Below, piece after piece: positions 24,243 to 35,991 of a stretch of 64,000 bases of DNA (position 1 is the stretch's first letter; every line of letters begins with the position of its first letter). Under the pieces are notes generated by a model. The model did no database searches, had not been told where the DNA came from, and worked only from the letters and a program-made list of their open reading frames with translations. The stretch lies in the NCBI GenBank assembly GCA_963971535.1, contig OZ020593.1, positions 21,353,721-21,417,720 of the forward strand, written 5' to 3'. The position numbers and the translations under genes were made by a program. The DNA is from Notolepis coatsorum. Its lineage: Eukaryota; Chordata; Actinopteri; Aulopiformes; Paralepididae.

Positions 24243-26174
24243 TGGACATAAACGTTCAGATCTGCTGTAGCCTCCCAGCTCGGATCACCTTGACACAGGT
24301 AAGGCTCAGTGCAAGGGGCCCTGGCTCCACTGAGAGTAGGTCAGAGACTTTGTTTTTGTGTGAAATGTTCCATAACAACTATTGGTTTCTCTCTCGATTG
24401 TCACTATTGTTTTTCACACAGAATTGAAAAAAAAAAAAAAATGAAATCTATAGCAAGTCTATCCCTTATTCTACAAATAATTAAGCCCCACAAAAGACGG
24501 TTGCTTCCTATACACCATTTCCTGGTATGTTATCAACATAGTCATGTTAAAACCATCCTATTGTTATGGATGCATGTTCTCCCCGTGTTTGCGTGGGTTT
24601 CCTCCCATAAAGACATGCATGTACACCACCACAATGGATTTGAAATGAAACAATCAAGATGTGCTTTAAGTGCAGACTTCCAGCTTTAATTTGAGGGTAT
24701 TTACATCCAAATCGGGTGAACGGTGTAGGAATTACAACAATTTGTATATGTGCCTCCTCCCTTTTTTTTTTTTTTATCCACTTTTTCTCCCATTTTCTAT
24801 ATTTTCTCCCATCCCAATTTCGTATCATCCAATTCAACCCTCCCCTGTCACGAACGCTGTTTCTTGCCTCCCACAAGCCGGCTGCAATGTGGACTAAGTC
24901 ATACATAGCACAAGTCCCCTCCGGTACTTGAGGTAACAGCAGTCGCATCTTTTCACCTGCGCAGCTCGATCTCTCAGTGGCGAGGAGTAACGCGTGGGAG
25001 GCTCACGCTGCCCCCGACACTTCCTGATTCTACTGCGCAGGCGCACCAACCGACCTGTAGGAGTCACTGTCCACACCGCCCGATCCCCACCCATCAGTTT
25101 CCCACCCCCTAATACGGCCAATGTGTATTAGTACGGACGACCAGCTAAACTGAAAGCAAATGTGGAGCGCTGGGCTCGAACAGGCAAGCCCAGCGTCTCC
25201 AGATTTCGTGGCGAGCGCCTTGCCCACTACGCCACGTAGCCGCCCCTTATGCCTCCTCCCTTTTTAAGGGATAGTTTCGTTTCAAGTCCATTGTGGTGGT
25301 GTACAGAGCCAAAATTATCAAAATTGTGTAAATGTCACAAATAAATAGGCTGAGTAGGCTGGCCCTCTCTTAAGTATTCGCAGGTTGAGTCACTGGTACC
25401 TTTTCATATATAAGTCCATACTGAGACTCCCATCTTACCTGTGTTCTTTCATCACTCTGCAGGAAAACAGCATTTACCAGTTACGCTCACAAGACAAGGT
25501 ACTGCTGACCGAACCCTCCTCTAGGACTCTGCACGGAGAAAAAGCCTTCCAGTTTTCTGCCCCTAAGGCCTGGAATGAGCTTAAAAAAAACATGGGTCTG
25601 GAGGAGCTCATCTCACTAGCATGTTTTAAAGCTAGGATAAAAATCATGGAGGAAGATGAACTAGTCTGTAAATGCTATGTTACGTAACAGGTCACACTAA
25701 ATTAATCTTGCCTGCCTTCAATGTACAACTCTGATGTGGTCCCCCTTTTTATTTCTTTTAATGTTATACTGTGAATTTTATGAAATTGTGATTTGTAATT
25801 ATCTTAATTGCTGTCTTCTTGGCCAGGTCTCTCTTGTAAAAGAGGTTTCTAATTTCAATTAGACTAACCTGGTTAAATAAAGTACAAAGAAAATCAATAT
25901 GGGCCGACTACATTGTGGCGAATTTTGGGTATATGTAAAAAAGAAAAAAAAAAAAAAGTGCTTGATTCTATTCCTTTTAATTTTTTTTAGAAAGAAACAG
26001 CCTAAAAAGATGCCCTACCACTACTACAAGCCCAGGGGCCCTGATGAATGTGTGACGTACATACAGAACGAGAGAGGTCGCCGGGGGAACCACCACCGCT
26101 TCATCACAGAGAAACAGGTGTTCTCACGCTGGGCGAAGCAGTATAACATCAGCTTCACCCACCCTACCTGGTGA
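13560..26174 (+). CDS. st6galnac6: Alpha-N-acetylgalactosaminide alpha-2,6-sialyltransferase 6 (five exons)
   Basis: Golgi type II membrane sialyltransferase (GT29 family) that adds sialic acid in alpha-2,6 linkage to GalNAc or GlcNAc of glycolipids and glycans. Exons: 13560-13667, 18117-18317 (or from 18120), 20843-21261, 23120-23227 and 25991-26174; all phases join, giving about 338 residues (human about 333). Exon 2 encodes a hydrophobic anchor (VFLLTTLLILY). Exon 3 holds sialylmotif L from CGYCALVTSSS to TTGYEADVG. Exon 4 holds motif S (WLSTGWFTMVMA). Exon 5 holds MPYHYYKPRGPDECVTYIQN and motif VS (HHRFITEK). The last two segments match the ST6GALNAC6 paralogue better than 3 or 5. Exon 1 is inferred: its frame is open, its donor is good (gtaaga), and it ends with an ATG right at the junction, much as the human long form is arranged. 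If exon 1 is wrong, translation could start at 18138. The introns are full of transposons. Confidence 0.9.
14617..15088 (+). mobile_element. tRNA-headed SINE (type 1), subfamily 'cgcagcgg'
   Basis: It begins 'ggcggctgggtggcgcagcgg' after an ATA run. Box A is tRNA-like ('tggcgcagcgg') and box B ('ggttcgactcc') lies about 50 bp in. The body is about 450 bp with the conserved 'gactcctacaggtcggtt' and ends in an A-rich 'agaaaaaatagaaaaa' tail. It is one of about 11 related copies in this window. Confidence 0.85.
15113..15590 (-). mobile_element. tRNA-headed SINE (type 1), subfamily 'cgtagtggg'
   Basis: A full copy in minus orientation runs from a T-rich tail to the head at 15590. It is flanked by matching 'taataatacactttattt' at 15095-15112 and 15592-15609, a target-site duplication. 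It landed immediately next to the previous SINE. Confidence 0.85.
16560..17090. other. st6galnac6 intron 1 segment, no gene seen
   Basis: Apart from repeat scraps, including 'tctctgcgttgtgtg' near 16851 that recurs near 4961 and 44329, I find nothing interpretable here. No splice-flanked frame is apparent. Confidence 0.5.
17091..17320. mobile_element. MITE with about 70-bp terminal inverted repeats
   Basis: The left arm starts 'gggtctcattctccaacgga' and the right arm is its inverse with few mismatches, ending 'ggtgaatgagaccc'. The arms span about 17091-17162 and 17250-17320 around an AT-rich core. The flanking bases are ATT on both sides, which would fit a 3-bp target duplication. The superfamily is not certain. 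Confidence 0.75.
17560..17790. mobile_element. Fish interspersed repeat, 'ccaaagggctttacacctta' type
   Basis: The same layout recurs at 20085-20275 and 27300-27515: 'tttacaacttatgcctcac', then 'cacacaccgacagcggagg', then a tRNA-box-B-like 'ggaatcgaac'. This suggests a tRNA-related SINE in minus orientation. It is non-coding. Confidence 0.65.
18340..18566. repeat. Foldback array of 30-bp TTAACCC units (st6galnac6 intron 2)
   Basis: About six direct copies of a unit 'ggttaaccctttcactacc' + 'acactacagaa' are followed by two inverted copies, so the end can fold into a long hairpin centred near 18510. Related arrays are at 48735-48917 and 49025-49172 in kyat1. Confidence 0.8.
18645..19045 (-). 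mobile_element. LINE 3' end, minus orientation
   Basis: It begins 'aggtctttattgccaagtaa' and ends in 'ttgatgaggcccactgcaga', words common at the ends of fish non-LTR elements. There is no intact frame. Confidence 0.6.
20325..20822 (-). mobile_element. tRNA-headed SINE (type 1) abutting st6galnac6 exon 3
   Basis: A minus-oriented copy runs from a T-rich tail at about 20325 to its head at 20822. The flanks 'catgtgtttt' and 'catgtatttt' look like the target duplication. It ends only 20 bp before the first base of exon 3 (20843). Its internal sequence resembles the copy at 62898-63385. Confidence 0.8.
21470..22305 (-). mobile_element. Type 2 tRNA SINE split by a DNA transposon
   Basis: The body (about 21470-21669) and the head (about 22263-22305, 'ccactgtgccaccgtgccg') belong to one minus-oriented SINE, as comparison with 2895-3336 and 23380-23670 shows. 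The interruption is the element at 21670-22262. Confidence 0.75.
21670..22262. mobile_element. Non-autonomous DNA transposon (593 bp)
   Basis: The terminal inverted repeats are about 27 bp: the left end 'ggcacgggcacactgctaac' pairs with the inverse of the right end, 'ggcacgggctcactgctgac'. A subterminal 'ggcacactgg' is also inverted. The ends are CpG-rich. There is no transposase. An 8-bp target duplication is only weakly visible (gctgtgaa / gtcacgag). Confidence 0.75.
22320..22910 (-). mobile_element. Two LINE 3' ends, minus orientation
   Basis: 'agattcaaatgtattgtcat' starts at 22339 and again at about 22625, each followed by 'ttggcatccaaccagagtgc'. A plus-strand relative lies at about 34080-34310, and paralogous pieces lie at about 56175 and 60870 in the surf6 duplication. 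Confidence 0.65.
23380..23670 (+). mobile_element. tRNA-derived SINE (type 2)
   Basis: The head is 'gcggcacggtgatgtagtgg' with box B 'ggttcgattcc', then the 'tgtggagtttgcatgttctc' body. It lies in st6galnac6 intron 4. Confidence 0.8.
24190..24241. repeat. TAA microsatellite
   Basis: About 17 uninterrupted TAA units are seen directly. Confidence 0.95.
24762..25244 (-). mobile_element. tRNA-headed SINE (type 1)
   Basis: A full-length minus copy with 'tgcctcctccctttt' on both sides (about 24751 and 25250), a clear target duplication. It is nearly identical to the copies at 15113, 37746 and 45674. Confidence 0.9.
25430..25890 (+). mobile_element. LINE reverse-transcriptase C-terminal fragment with 3' end
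   Basis: The frame at 25450-25687 contains 'FSAPKAWNELKKNMG', the conserved C-terminal segment of fish LINE reverse transcriptases, then a stop. It is followed by a 3' end with 'ttcaattagactaacctgg' and 'ttaaataaag'. The fragment lies within st6galnac6 intron 4, and its acceptor-like 'ctctgcag' is coincidental. Confidence 0.75.
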
Positions 26175-27290
26175 AGAAGAGCCCTGGACAGAACCTGACG
26201 AGAGGAAACGCCAACCAACCTCACAGCTGTGGACTGTATCGACCCTGTGGACCATAATCATGTGACACAAACGATCCTTTTCATATACTGTGTGCAGTGT
26301 GCACACACATACATAGTGGTTGTCAAATGATCTTTCTGTTTATGCACCTTCTTTTAACGGTAGCCAATTTCAACAGGAGCCGCCACCGGGATGATTTGGA
26401 GGTTTTGGCAAAGATTTGGTTTTGGAACAAGTGATCAAGGAGATCTCTTTTGAAGAATGTTTTTCTTTGGCAAAAGCGATTGAAAGAATTTGGAATCTAT
26501 TATTATTATTTTTGTATTCCTTTAATGCTCAGCATTGTTATTATGGCAGCCAACTAACAAGTGTTTTTTGTAAATAGAATCAAAATGAATTTAAAGATGT
26601 ATTTTTACATGTTTATAATGTTTTACTTTGTTAAAAAAAAGAATGCAATTACATATATAAGTGTCCCATTGCCCACATTGAAGGGGTGGGGGGGATTGTA
26701 TTTGCCAAGACATTTAAATTGACGCAGTACTGAATTTAGGTGGCCTATGAAATATTCCCCATTGAATCGTCCTTGAACAGTTTTCTGTCTACATTGTATA
26801 AGATCTGAGAGCACTGGTTACAGTGATCTCTATCATGTCTAGTGTAATGCACTAAAGTTTAATCACTGAACGGCATATGGATGTTTATGACATTTCGATT
26901 TGATCACCTCTGCTGCTGCTGCTACTCTTGAAAATGCCCCCGTAGAATTTAATAGTATTGTTACAGGAACACGATAAAATGCAAAAAATAATTGACTGAA
27001 AGGGTATCTGAAAATTAAGAGTCTGGTGATGTCTTTGTGTAACACTCGAAAAAATATATACCGATTTCCCTTTTTGCTAGCACTTCATGTCATATTACAT
27101 AAATTACAGGGTAATAATTACCATATAATAACATAACTTAAAGCCGTTATATGTACGATTTTTGATCGTTTGGAATGAGGACCGCGTTGACTCAACCGTT
27201 AAGTTGACTAATTAAGTTCTTATCGATTCCCTTTCGGCTTCTCCGATTGGTTAGAAGGGAGAGACTCGCTGTGCAACCTTAGAATGTAAT
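26175..27290 (+). other. Probable 3' UTR and downstream region of st6galnac6
   Basis: The sequence after the stop is unique and AT-rich to about 27290, without transposon signatures. It is likely 3' UTR at least in part. I cannot place the polyadenylation site. Confidence 0.5.
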
Positions 27291-27682
27291 ATAAATGAAA
27301 TGGTAAATGGACTGCATTTATATAGCGCTTTTATCCAAAGCACTTTACAACTTATGCCTCACGTTCACCCATTCACTCACACACCGACAGCGGAGGCGAC
27401 CATCCAAGGTTCAGTGTCTCGCTCAAGCGCTGCCGGGAGGAGCCGGAATCGAACAGAGAACCTTCCGATTACCAGACGACCGCTCTTACCTCCTGAGCCA
27501 CTGTCGCTCCAATATAATATCTCTGCACTGCTACACCGGTCAATGACTCTCCGTAGATCAGATCTATATTATTATTACACAATAGTAATAATTACCCTGT
27601 AATCTATGTACCGTTATTTGAAGTACTACCTTCTTATTTCCCCCCCTGCGTCATCAAATGTGTATGGAAATACCCTCAAGTT

Positions 27683-28164
27683 AGGCGGCTACGTGGCATA
27701 GTGGGCAAGGCGCTCGCCACGAATGACGGAGACGCTGGGCTTGCCTGTTCGAGCCCAGCTCTCCACATTTGCTTTCAGTTTAGCTGGTCGTCCGTACTAA
27801 TACACATTGGCCGTATTAGGGGGTGGGAAACTGATGGGTGGGGATCGGGCGTTGTGGACAGCGACTCCTACAGGTCGGTTGGTGCGCCTGCGCAGTAGAA
27901 TCAGGAAGTGTCGGGGGCAGCGTGAGCCTCCCACGCGTTACTCCTCGCCACTGAGAGATCGAGCTGCGCAGGTGAAAAGATGCGACTGCTGTTACCTCAA
28001 GTACCGGAGGGGACTTGTGCTATGTATGACTTAGTCCACATTGCAGCCGGCTTGTGGGAGGCAAGAAACAGCGTTCGTGACAGGGGAGGGTTGAATTGGA
28101 TGATACGAAATTGGGATGAGAGAAAAAAATATAGATAATGGGAGAAAAAGTGGATACAAAAAAA
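27683..28164 (+). mobile_element. tRNA-headed SINE (type 1)
   Basis: A full-length plus copy with a perfect 17-bp target duplication 'ggaaataccctcaagtt' at 27666-27682 and 28165-28181. The head 'ggcggctacgtggcatagtg' and box B 'tgttcgagccc' are seen. It lies between st6galnac6 and spout1. Confidence 0.95.
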
Positions 28165-28860
28165 GGAAATACCCTCAAGTTGAGGCTGCCTGTACTTTAA
28201 CCTCATGGATGATGCAGTATTGGACTTAGAGAAGAGCGGAGATCCAAAATAGAAAAAAATTATTATGGTTATGGAGACTTCTTAATCGTAAAGTATTACG
28301 TGAGCCACACGAAGCTAGGAGGCCTTGCCTCTGTGGAAGCACGCGTCACCTGTTGAATGTGGGACGTGGAGACGATGGGTTCTCTCTTTAGACGGTACGG
28401 CTGGAGTAAAGCCCTCACTCGCACCACTGTACTGTGCTGTGCTGTACTAGATGTGCTCAGTTCTGGTTCATGTGTTTTCTTCTGGACATCACACAGTTCT
28501 GCCGCCTCGTGATTCTGAACCTCTCTTACCTCCGTGACACCCCCGAGGCATGCAGCTATAGAGATCAAGTCATACAGAATAATGTATTATGCTACCGTTA
28601 TACGATATTGTGTTGCTATACCCGTTTAATTCTTCATGAATGTTCTGTAATGTCTTGTCTAAAAGAAATTACATGCATTTGAAAGCTGGTACTTGTTTCT
28701 TTATTTATGTTCTGTATTTATGGCAGTTGTAGTATTAAGTGTAGACAATTATTTAAATGTTTTATTTTATTTTTTTTTACATAAAAAAAAAAAATCTCAA
28801 AATGTACATTACCAGGAATGCCAATTGACCGTGTACAAAAAAAGTATTGTATTATAGGCA

Positions 28861-28966
28861 ATCTCAAACCCTGCCCTCTTTTCTTGATTCTCCTATCGCA
28901 CAACTGTTGTTTCCCTAAGCAACAGTTGTGATTGGAGGATCAAGAAAAGAGGGCAGGGTTTGAGAT
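28861..28966. repeat. Near-perfect palindrome derived from Harbinger sequence
   Basis: Arms of 46-48 bp at 28861-28908 and 28921-28966 are inverted copies around a 12-bp loop. Both match the end of the Harbinger transposase frame at about 11048-11090 ('tctcaaaccctgcc', 'cttttcttgatcctcc'). Confidence 0.85.
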
Positions 28967-29030
28967 CGGTCAATTATCTAGAGACGCAATGTTACACTAC
29001 AATAGAAGGTGCTCATAATATGTTACTGTG

Positions 29031-29444
29031 TAGGGATGGGCAAAACTCACAAACTTGCTATTCGATAAGTCACCGGGAACTATTTGAATACTAATCGAAA
29101 AAAATCAAACTTAGTGAAACAACATGGCTAACATACTGTTCTCCCAGCTGTTACCAGACCAGCTATGCCACATGGCTAGCTAGCAAGCTTGATTGATTGA
29201 TTGAAAACTTTATTAACAGATTGCAGAATGGGTACAGTACAGCTCAATACATAGCTGTACATAGCTGTACCTAGCATGTCGTTCAGCGGTGTAACAGTTA
29301 ATAGGGTCCCCTCTCAATACACTAAACAGTGTAGGTGCTGGTAAAAAAACAAGGGAAATATATTTTTTGAGACAAAACAATATTCAAACTATTCGATTTT
29401 CTTCATAAATGAACCACGATTAGAATATTCGATGCCCATCCCTA
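29031..29444. mobile_element. hAT-like non-autonomous element
   Basis: The ends are 'tagggatgggca' and 'tgcccatcccta'. The flanking octamers 'ttactgtg' and 'atactgta' match at 6 of 8 positions, as expected for a decayed 8-bp duplication. A CAAT-tailed element end (29191-29270, minus) is nested inside. Confidence 0.7.
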
Positions 29445-29654
29445 ATACTGTAGTAATAAGTCATACTGGGAAAACAGTTGGCTTCACAAAAGACATTAAT
29501 AACAGATGATGATCCATTAGGGAAAACAATGACAGTATGTCATACTGTTCTCTGATAACCAGTTCATATGGTAAACCCAGACTGGAGGAGTAGACCTCAG
29601 AACTCGGTCTTACTACAGTCTCTCGTGTTCATGTTCTGTCCGTCACAGTTTCTG

Positions 29655-32600
29655 TCATGAAGCGTTGGAGACATGTGAGAAAGCAGCTGTGATCTTCTCT
29701 CTCAGTCCCGCCATGGAAATCAAGATGGCCTCCTGTGGACGACAAACACTTGAATGAGAACAAGCATGAAAACAGTCCAGACCCACGGCACAAACTAACG
29801 TTCTGCACAGCCAGTTGTGGAACATGCACGTTGTTTGGTTACACTTATGCCTCATCCGGTTGCTAGGCAACCTTTCAAAATTCACACCAACAACTGTAAC
29901 TAGGAGGGATATGAGGACTGTGTATGTGTAACTAGGAGGGATATGAGGACTGTATGTGTAACTAGGAGGGATATGAGGACTGTGTGTGTGTAACTAGGAG
30001 GGATATGAGGACTGTGTGTGTGTGTAACTAGGAGGGATATGAGGACTGTGTATGTGTAACTAGGAGGGTTATGAGGACTGCGTGTGTAACTAGGAGTGAT
30101 ATGAGGACTGTGTGCATGTGTAACTAGGAGTGATATGAGGACTGTGTGTATGTAACTATGAGGGATGAGGACTGTGTATGTGTAACTATGAGGGATGAGG
30201 ACTGTGTATGTGTAACTAGGAGGGATGAGGACTGTGTGTATGTGTAACTAGGAGGGATATGACTGTGTGTATGTGTAACTAGGAGTGATATGAGGACTGT
30301 GTGTATGTGTAACTAGGAGGGATGAGGACTGTGTGTATGTGTAACTAGGAGTGATATGAGGACTGTGTGTATGTGTAACTAGGAGGGATATGAGGACTGT
30401 GTGTATGTGTAACTAGGAGGGATGAGGACTGTGTGTATGTGTAACTAGGAGTGATATGAGGACTGTATGTGTAACTAGGAGTGATATGAGGACTGTGTAT
30501 GTGTAACTAGGAGGGATATGAGGACTGTGTGTGTAACTAGGAGTGATATGAGGACTGTGTATGTGTAACTAGGAGGGATATGAGGACTATGTGTGTGTGT
30601 AACTAGGAGGGATATGAGGACTGTGTGTATGTGTAACTAGGAGGGATATGAGGACTGTGTATGTGTAACTAGAAGTGATATGAGGACTGTGTGTGTAACT
30701 AGGAGTGATATGAGGACTGTGTGTGTAACTAGGAGTGATATGAGGACTGTGTGTGTAACTAGGAGTGATATGAGGACTGTGTATGTGTAACTAGGAGGGA
30801 TATGAGGACTGTGTATGTGTAACTAGGAGGGTTATGAGGACTGTGTGTGTAACTGGGAGGGATATGAGGACTGTGTGTGTGTAACTAGGAGGGATATGAG
30901 GACTGTGTGTATGTGTAACTAGGAGGGATATGAGGACTGTGTGTATGTGTAACTAGGAGGGATATGAGGACTGTGTATGTGTAACTAGGAGGGATATGAG
31001 GACTGTGTGTAACTAGGAGCATATGAATTAACTGCAAATGTAAGGCCTTTTAAGCTAATTATGAATTCCATACGTTTGAATACCCTGTCGAAGTCTTTTA
31101 GAGTAGTTTCCCCCCAAAATACTGAACGTGACTCAACGGACTCTCCCCTCACCTCTGTACGTATGGTCCTGCTGCCCTGAGAGGGGCAGGTGTTGAGGTA
31201 CAGATCAAACAGAGCGCTGGGATCAGTCACGTCCAAGTTCGGGTCGGTATCTACGCTGGCCTCCAGTCCCTGTAGACCTCCAAAGACCACTAGGAGGTGC
31301 CTGAAAAGTGAAGAATAAAGACGTGTGTACATAGTCTCGACGTGCAGGCCACGTACATCTTTCATAGTCCTGGCGTACCAGCGCTATGATCAGCGTGCGC
31401 GCTGAGCCATCATTTCAGTACATGTATGCAGTGGTGGAAAGTAACTACCGTACGTATTTTTTTTTTAACTCAAGTACTGTACTTGAGTATAATATTTTTT
31501 TTGACCTACTTATTCTCCTCCTTTTTCTGTGCTTTTTTCTCCCATCCCAATTTTCCTCTCGTGCCAATTCTCCCTCCCCTGTCCTGATCGTTGCTCGCAT
31601 GTGCCCCCCCACTGGCCGGTTGTAGGGAGGATAGAAGCCTTGCATCACATGTCCCCTCCGATACATGGAGGCAGCCAGTCACTTCTTTTCACCTGACAGC
31701 GCGGACTCTCATTGGCGAGGTGTAACGTGTGGGAGGCTGTCTTTGCTGTGCAGGCGCCCTGACCGACCTGTAGGAGTCGCTGTTTACAACAACCAGACTA
31801 CCACCCATCGACTCCCATCCCGCTGACTCTGCCAATTGAGTCAGTATGATGGCCAGCCCAAGCAGGCGGCAACGCTGACAGCCGGATTCGAGGTACTTGA
31901 GTATCATTTTTAAGTACTTGTACTTTACGGGAGTATCTTAATTTTAGGGAAATGTGTACTTTTACATTGTATTTTTTACTCCACTACATGCATCTCTAAC
32001 CCCATCAGCTACTAGTTACTTTGAAGAGAAAGATTTTGCATAGAAAACATGGCAAGAATTGATTAAGTACTTTCAAATTTGAAGCCTGCCAACTTCAAGA
32101 GTTGTTGAATGTAATCAGAGCAGTATAACTGGACTACATACCACTTTAACCTTTAGAGGTCAACGGTTCGAGGATGGAACCCACTGGAATACACAAACAT
32201 CATGTAGAACACATTCTTTTACTTTCGATACTTAAGTACATTCAATATCAAATACTTCTCTCTTTGTACTTAAGTATGATTTTGAATGGAGGACCTTTAC
32301 TTTTACTAGAGTACTATTTTATCTGGGTCTGGGTATTTCTACTTTTACTTAGGTAAAGGAAATGTGTACTTCTTCCACCACTGTGTGTATGCTAGGTACA
32401 TGAGGACAGAAACATAGAGTTCCACATAGGCTGTCCATGCACCACTCTATGTGGTCTGATGTTACTGCATCTTTTTTAATCGACATGGACCCTAGTGGAC
32501 TCCAGTCCATGTATAATGCTACATCTGGACAATGAAATGGTCTTAAAGGAACGTTATGGGAAATGCGCTTAGTCTTACAGTCTTCTCCAGAGACAAGATT

Positions 32601-32814
32601 TCCTCTGTGCATTCAGTAAAAAGCTATCCGGCTGCAAGCTAGCTTAGCTTAGCACAAATGAACGGAAGTGGATGCGTAGCGGCTAACCTAGGTGTTAGCT
32701 TTCTACTGAACGTACAGAGAGGAAATTGGTATCCATCTTCTTATCCGACTCTGGAGAAGATGGTAAGCGCATTTCCCATAATGTTGGCAACAGTAGTTTA
32801 CGATATAATAATAA

Positions 32815-32849
<35 letters not shown>

Positions 32850-35800
32850 GGTTAAAGGCCCTGAACTCACCTGAATGACGAGAGTGTACTTTGGTCAATG
32901 CAGCTTCCTTTTTCTGATGTGCCGATTGTCAGATCGTAGCCTTCTTTATAAGGACCTTCTGTGAACACAGTACCTGCAATCCACACAAGGACAGCAAAGA
33001 GGGTCAGGTTAATTCGAGGAGGGCCGATACCGGTATCGGTTACGGTTATCAAGCCGATAACAGGCTAAAATAAAGTATTGGTATCGGGACAATTTCCCTC
33101 AATACTGAAACTCAACACCAAGAGAAGAATGAAGGCATGGAAATGAGAGAAAGATGGTAGAAAATGTATCATATCTCAATGATTTTTCTCCAATGACCCC
33201 AAACTAATGGTTGACGTCTATTGATTGATTGATTGATTGATTGAAAACTTTATTAAAGACAATACAGTACGGCTTATACTATTCAGTAAAGTTATTGGAT
33301 CAGATCAGTAATCGATATCGGACGATAATTAAAAGTATGGTATGGGTGCATCCCTGACAGGAACGGGTCACAGGTTCGTGGCGTCACTACATGGTGGACC
33401 TACTGAGACTGGAGGCCAGGCGGACGCTGTAGCCCCAGTAGAGACCTCCCTCTGTCCTGGGCAGGTGAGGAGCCACCACCACCCCTTTATGTGGTCTGAT
33501 CTCTGTGGAGATAAGACACTTTTGTTAAAGATCCGTACACACTTAGGGGCATTTTGTAGATCAGGGGATCTGCAGGTTTCAACAAGTTCAATTTAACACT
33601 TTTTAATAGCACTTAGAGCTAAATTAAATACCAATCTCACGACCATACTAGCAAAAAAAACATTTGTTCCATACAAGCTCTCGCCAGATGCACCTCACTC
33701 TCAGTAACCCCACATAAAAAAAAATTAACTTCAATACAAAAACATGTCATATATTTAATATTATTTCATCTGCCGACAGCCAGGCTCCCCTCCCCCCACT
33801 TTTTAATACCCCGTAGATACCCTGTAGATGTTTAACCTGAATCCTAATGTTCTGTTTCGAGGTCATGTGATAATCTTAAAACTCTAAATATAAAACCTAC
33901 CAACCTGTTCTGTGTCTTGAGAGCTCTCGATACACGGAGGTCAATTTTATGTCTCAATTATTACGTCATCCTCACGACTGAACAATAGGATCCATGTTAA
34001 AAATCACCAAAATGCCTCTTTAACTGCTATGACATTTAGAATGTTATGTCTAGTTACGCTGCTGGCCAGTATGACTACTACCATACCTGCATCATTCACT
34101 GTACATTAATACTACAACTCTGTACATACATATGATTAGTACTATTACTCAGTAGTACAAATGTATATATTTTATACCCAGTTTAATCACCTGTACATTG
34201 TATATTACATTTGCACTCTGGTTGAATGCCAAAACGTATCTTTGTTGTACTGTACTTGTGACAATTCAAATGACAATAAACGTGAATCTAATCGAATCTT
34301 AGAATGTCAATCTGCTCAAAAATACCTAGTCAAAACAGACGCCTTACAAATTACACACATTACCAAAAAAAATTTAAGAAGAAACTGAAATGGTTGTATT
34401 CCGATAGGTGGAGAAATACCTGAATACTGTGTATGATCGAGGCGTACAGTGACTCGTAACCCAGCCTGCAGCTGCTTGTCAATCTGGACCTCCTGGAGGA
34501 GCAGACGGATGTGGTTAGAACCTTTATTCATACAGCAACACCAATACTATCAGTTATACAACTATCGCACACTGGGTAGCACATGCAACATTAGCAACAA
34601 CTGCTCTTTTCATGACAAAAAAGCCCAACGGTTCCGACTGTGGGAGAATTTGGAAATGCTGGTGGTTATTCTGTCCTTCCCAACGACGTAAAGGATTCTG
34701 TGATTGTGTAGGTTGGGAGGTGTAACCCAATACCCACTATGTTATTTCCATGGCCTATAGGAAAGTGAATCGATCAATATTTGTGAACATGAGCTACTCT
34801 CTCTTAAAGCCAGAAAACTTACGAATCAAAACATGTGATGTCATAAAGTCTGCAGCGGCTCCATTGACAATTAATGGGAGACTGATTTTGTGGAGCCACA
34901 GAACATTTGTTTGATTTTTTTGTATGTCCAAATGGGCTGTATTCTACAGTAGTGATCTCAGTTCTGAAACTGAAAATGTACCTATGAACTCGGAACATTC
35001 TCTTGGGTGTCTCTCAGTGTCATCTGTCAAATATTTCCCAATTCATCATCTATGGAGCAGTTTCACACTTTATACAAGTTTGACTTTTAGCACTCTAGTT
35101 TTTGGGTTTGGCAAAGAGTTGCTAGTTTTCACTAATGTTATTATTATTATACCAGAGAAATAACATGTGTGAATTCTTAAATAAGGTGTAGTCCCCCTGT
35201 AACAGTGATGTGATATTCATTCATTCATTACATTTATATATTGCTTTTCTAGACACTCAAAGCGCTCCCCACAATGTAGGGTGGAAATTGCCTCCTTCAC
35301 CACCACTGGTAGCACCCAACCTTGGGCTATGCAGGCTCAATGGCTGCCGCCTGCCATACAATGGCACCCGGCACACATCACACTACACAATGGCTGAACG
35401 GCTCAGGAGACAGGGATTGATATCAGCCAATTAAGGGGAAGGGATGATTAGGTGGCCTTGATGTCAGAGACCTGATTGGGAATTTGGCCAGGAACGTCGG
35501 GGAACCCCCTACTCTTTGCGATAGGCGTCCTGGGTTCTTTAACGACTGAGATTCAGTCAGGACCTCGGTTTAGCGTCTCATCCGAAGGACGGCACGCGCA
35601 GCTATAAAGTGTCCCCATCACCGGAACAGGGGCATTGTTACTGACTAGTCCAGAGGACAGAGTGCCCCCTGCTGGACAACAACACCACTTTCCGACAACG
35701 GCCTTGACCGGGGCTCGAACCGGTGATCTTCCGATCATGAGTCCAGAGCTCTACTGATGTAGCCACGCTGCCGGACATCCGATGCTTACCTTCCTCATTC

Positions 35801-35941
35801 CACAGTTGACTAAGGAACCTTTCCCTGGCTTGGTGGGCCTGTCCAGAACTATTCCCTCCCGATACTCAGACTCCTCATCTATCCTCATGTGATGAGGACT
35901 GTCCAGAGGATTGAGCAGACCTGGTGAAACAAGCACCAGAG

Positions 35942-35991
<50 letters not shown>

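Noticed and set aside
25385-25687. Additional st6galnac6 exon
   Set aside because: Its frame is the C-terminal part of a LINE reverse transcriptase, and the flanking exons join in phase without it.
27701-28034. Repeated 65- and 75-codon frames also seen near 15240, 24894, 37871, 40641, 45935 and 49912
   Set aside because: They are identical because they lie inside SINE copies; their frames are non-coding.
29896-31018. CRISPR-like repeat array
   Set aside because: The repeats are contiguous without unique spacers and lie in a vertebrate intron; it is a minisatellite.
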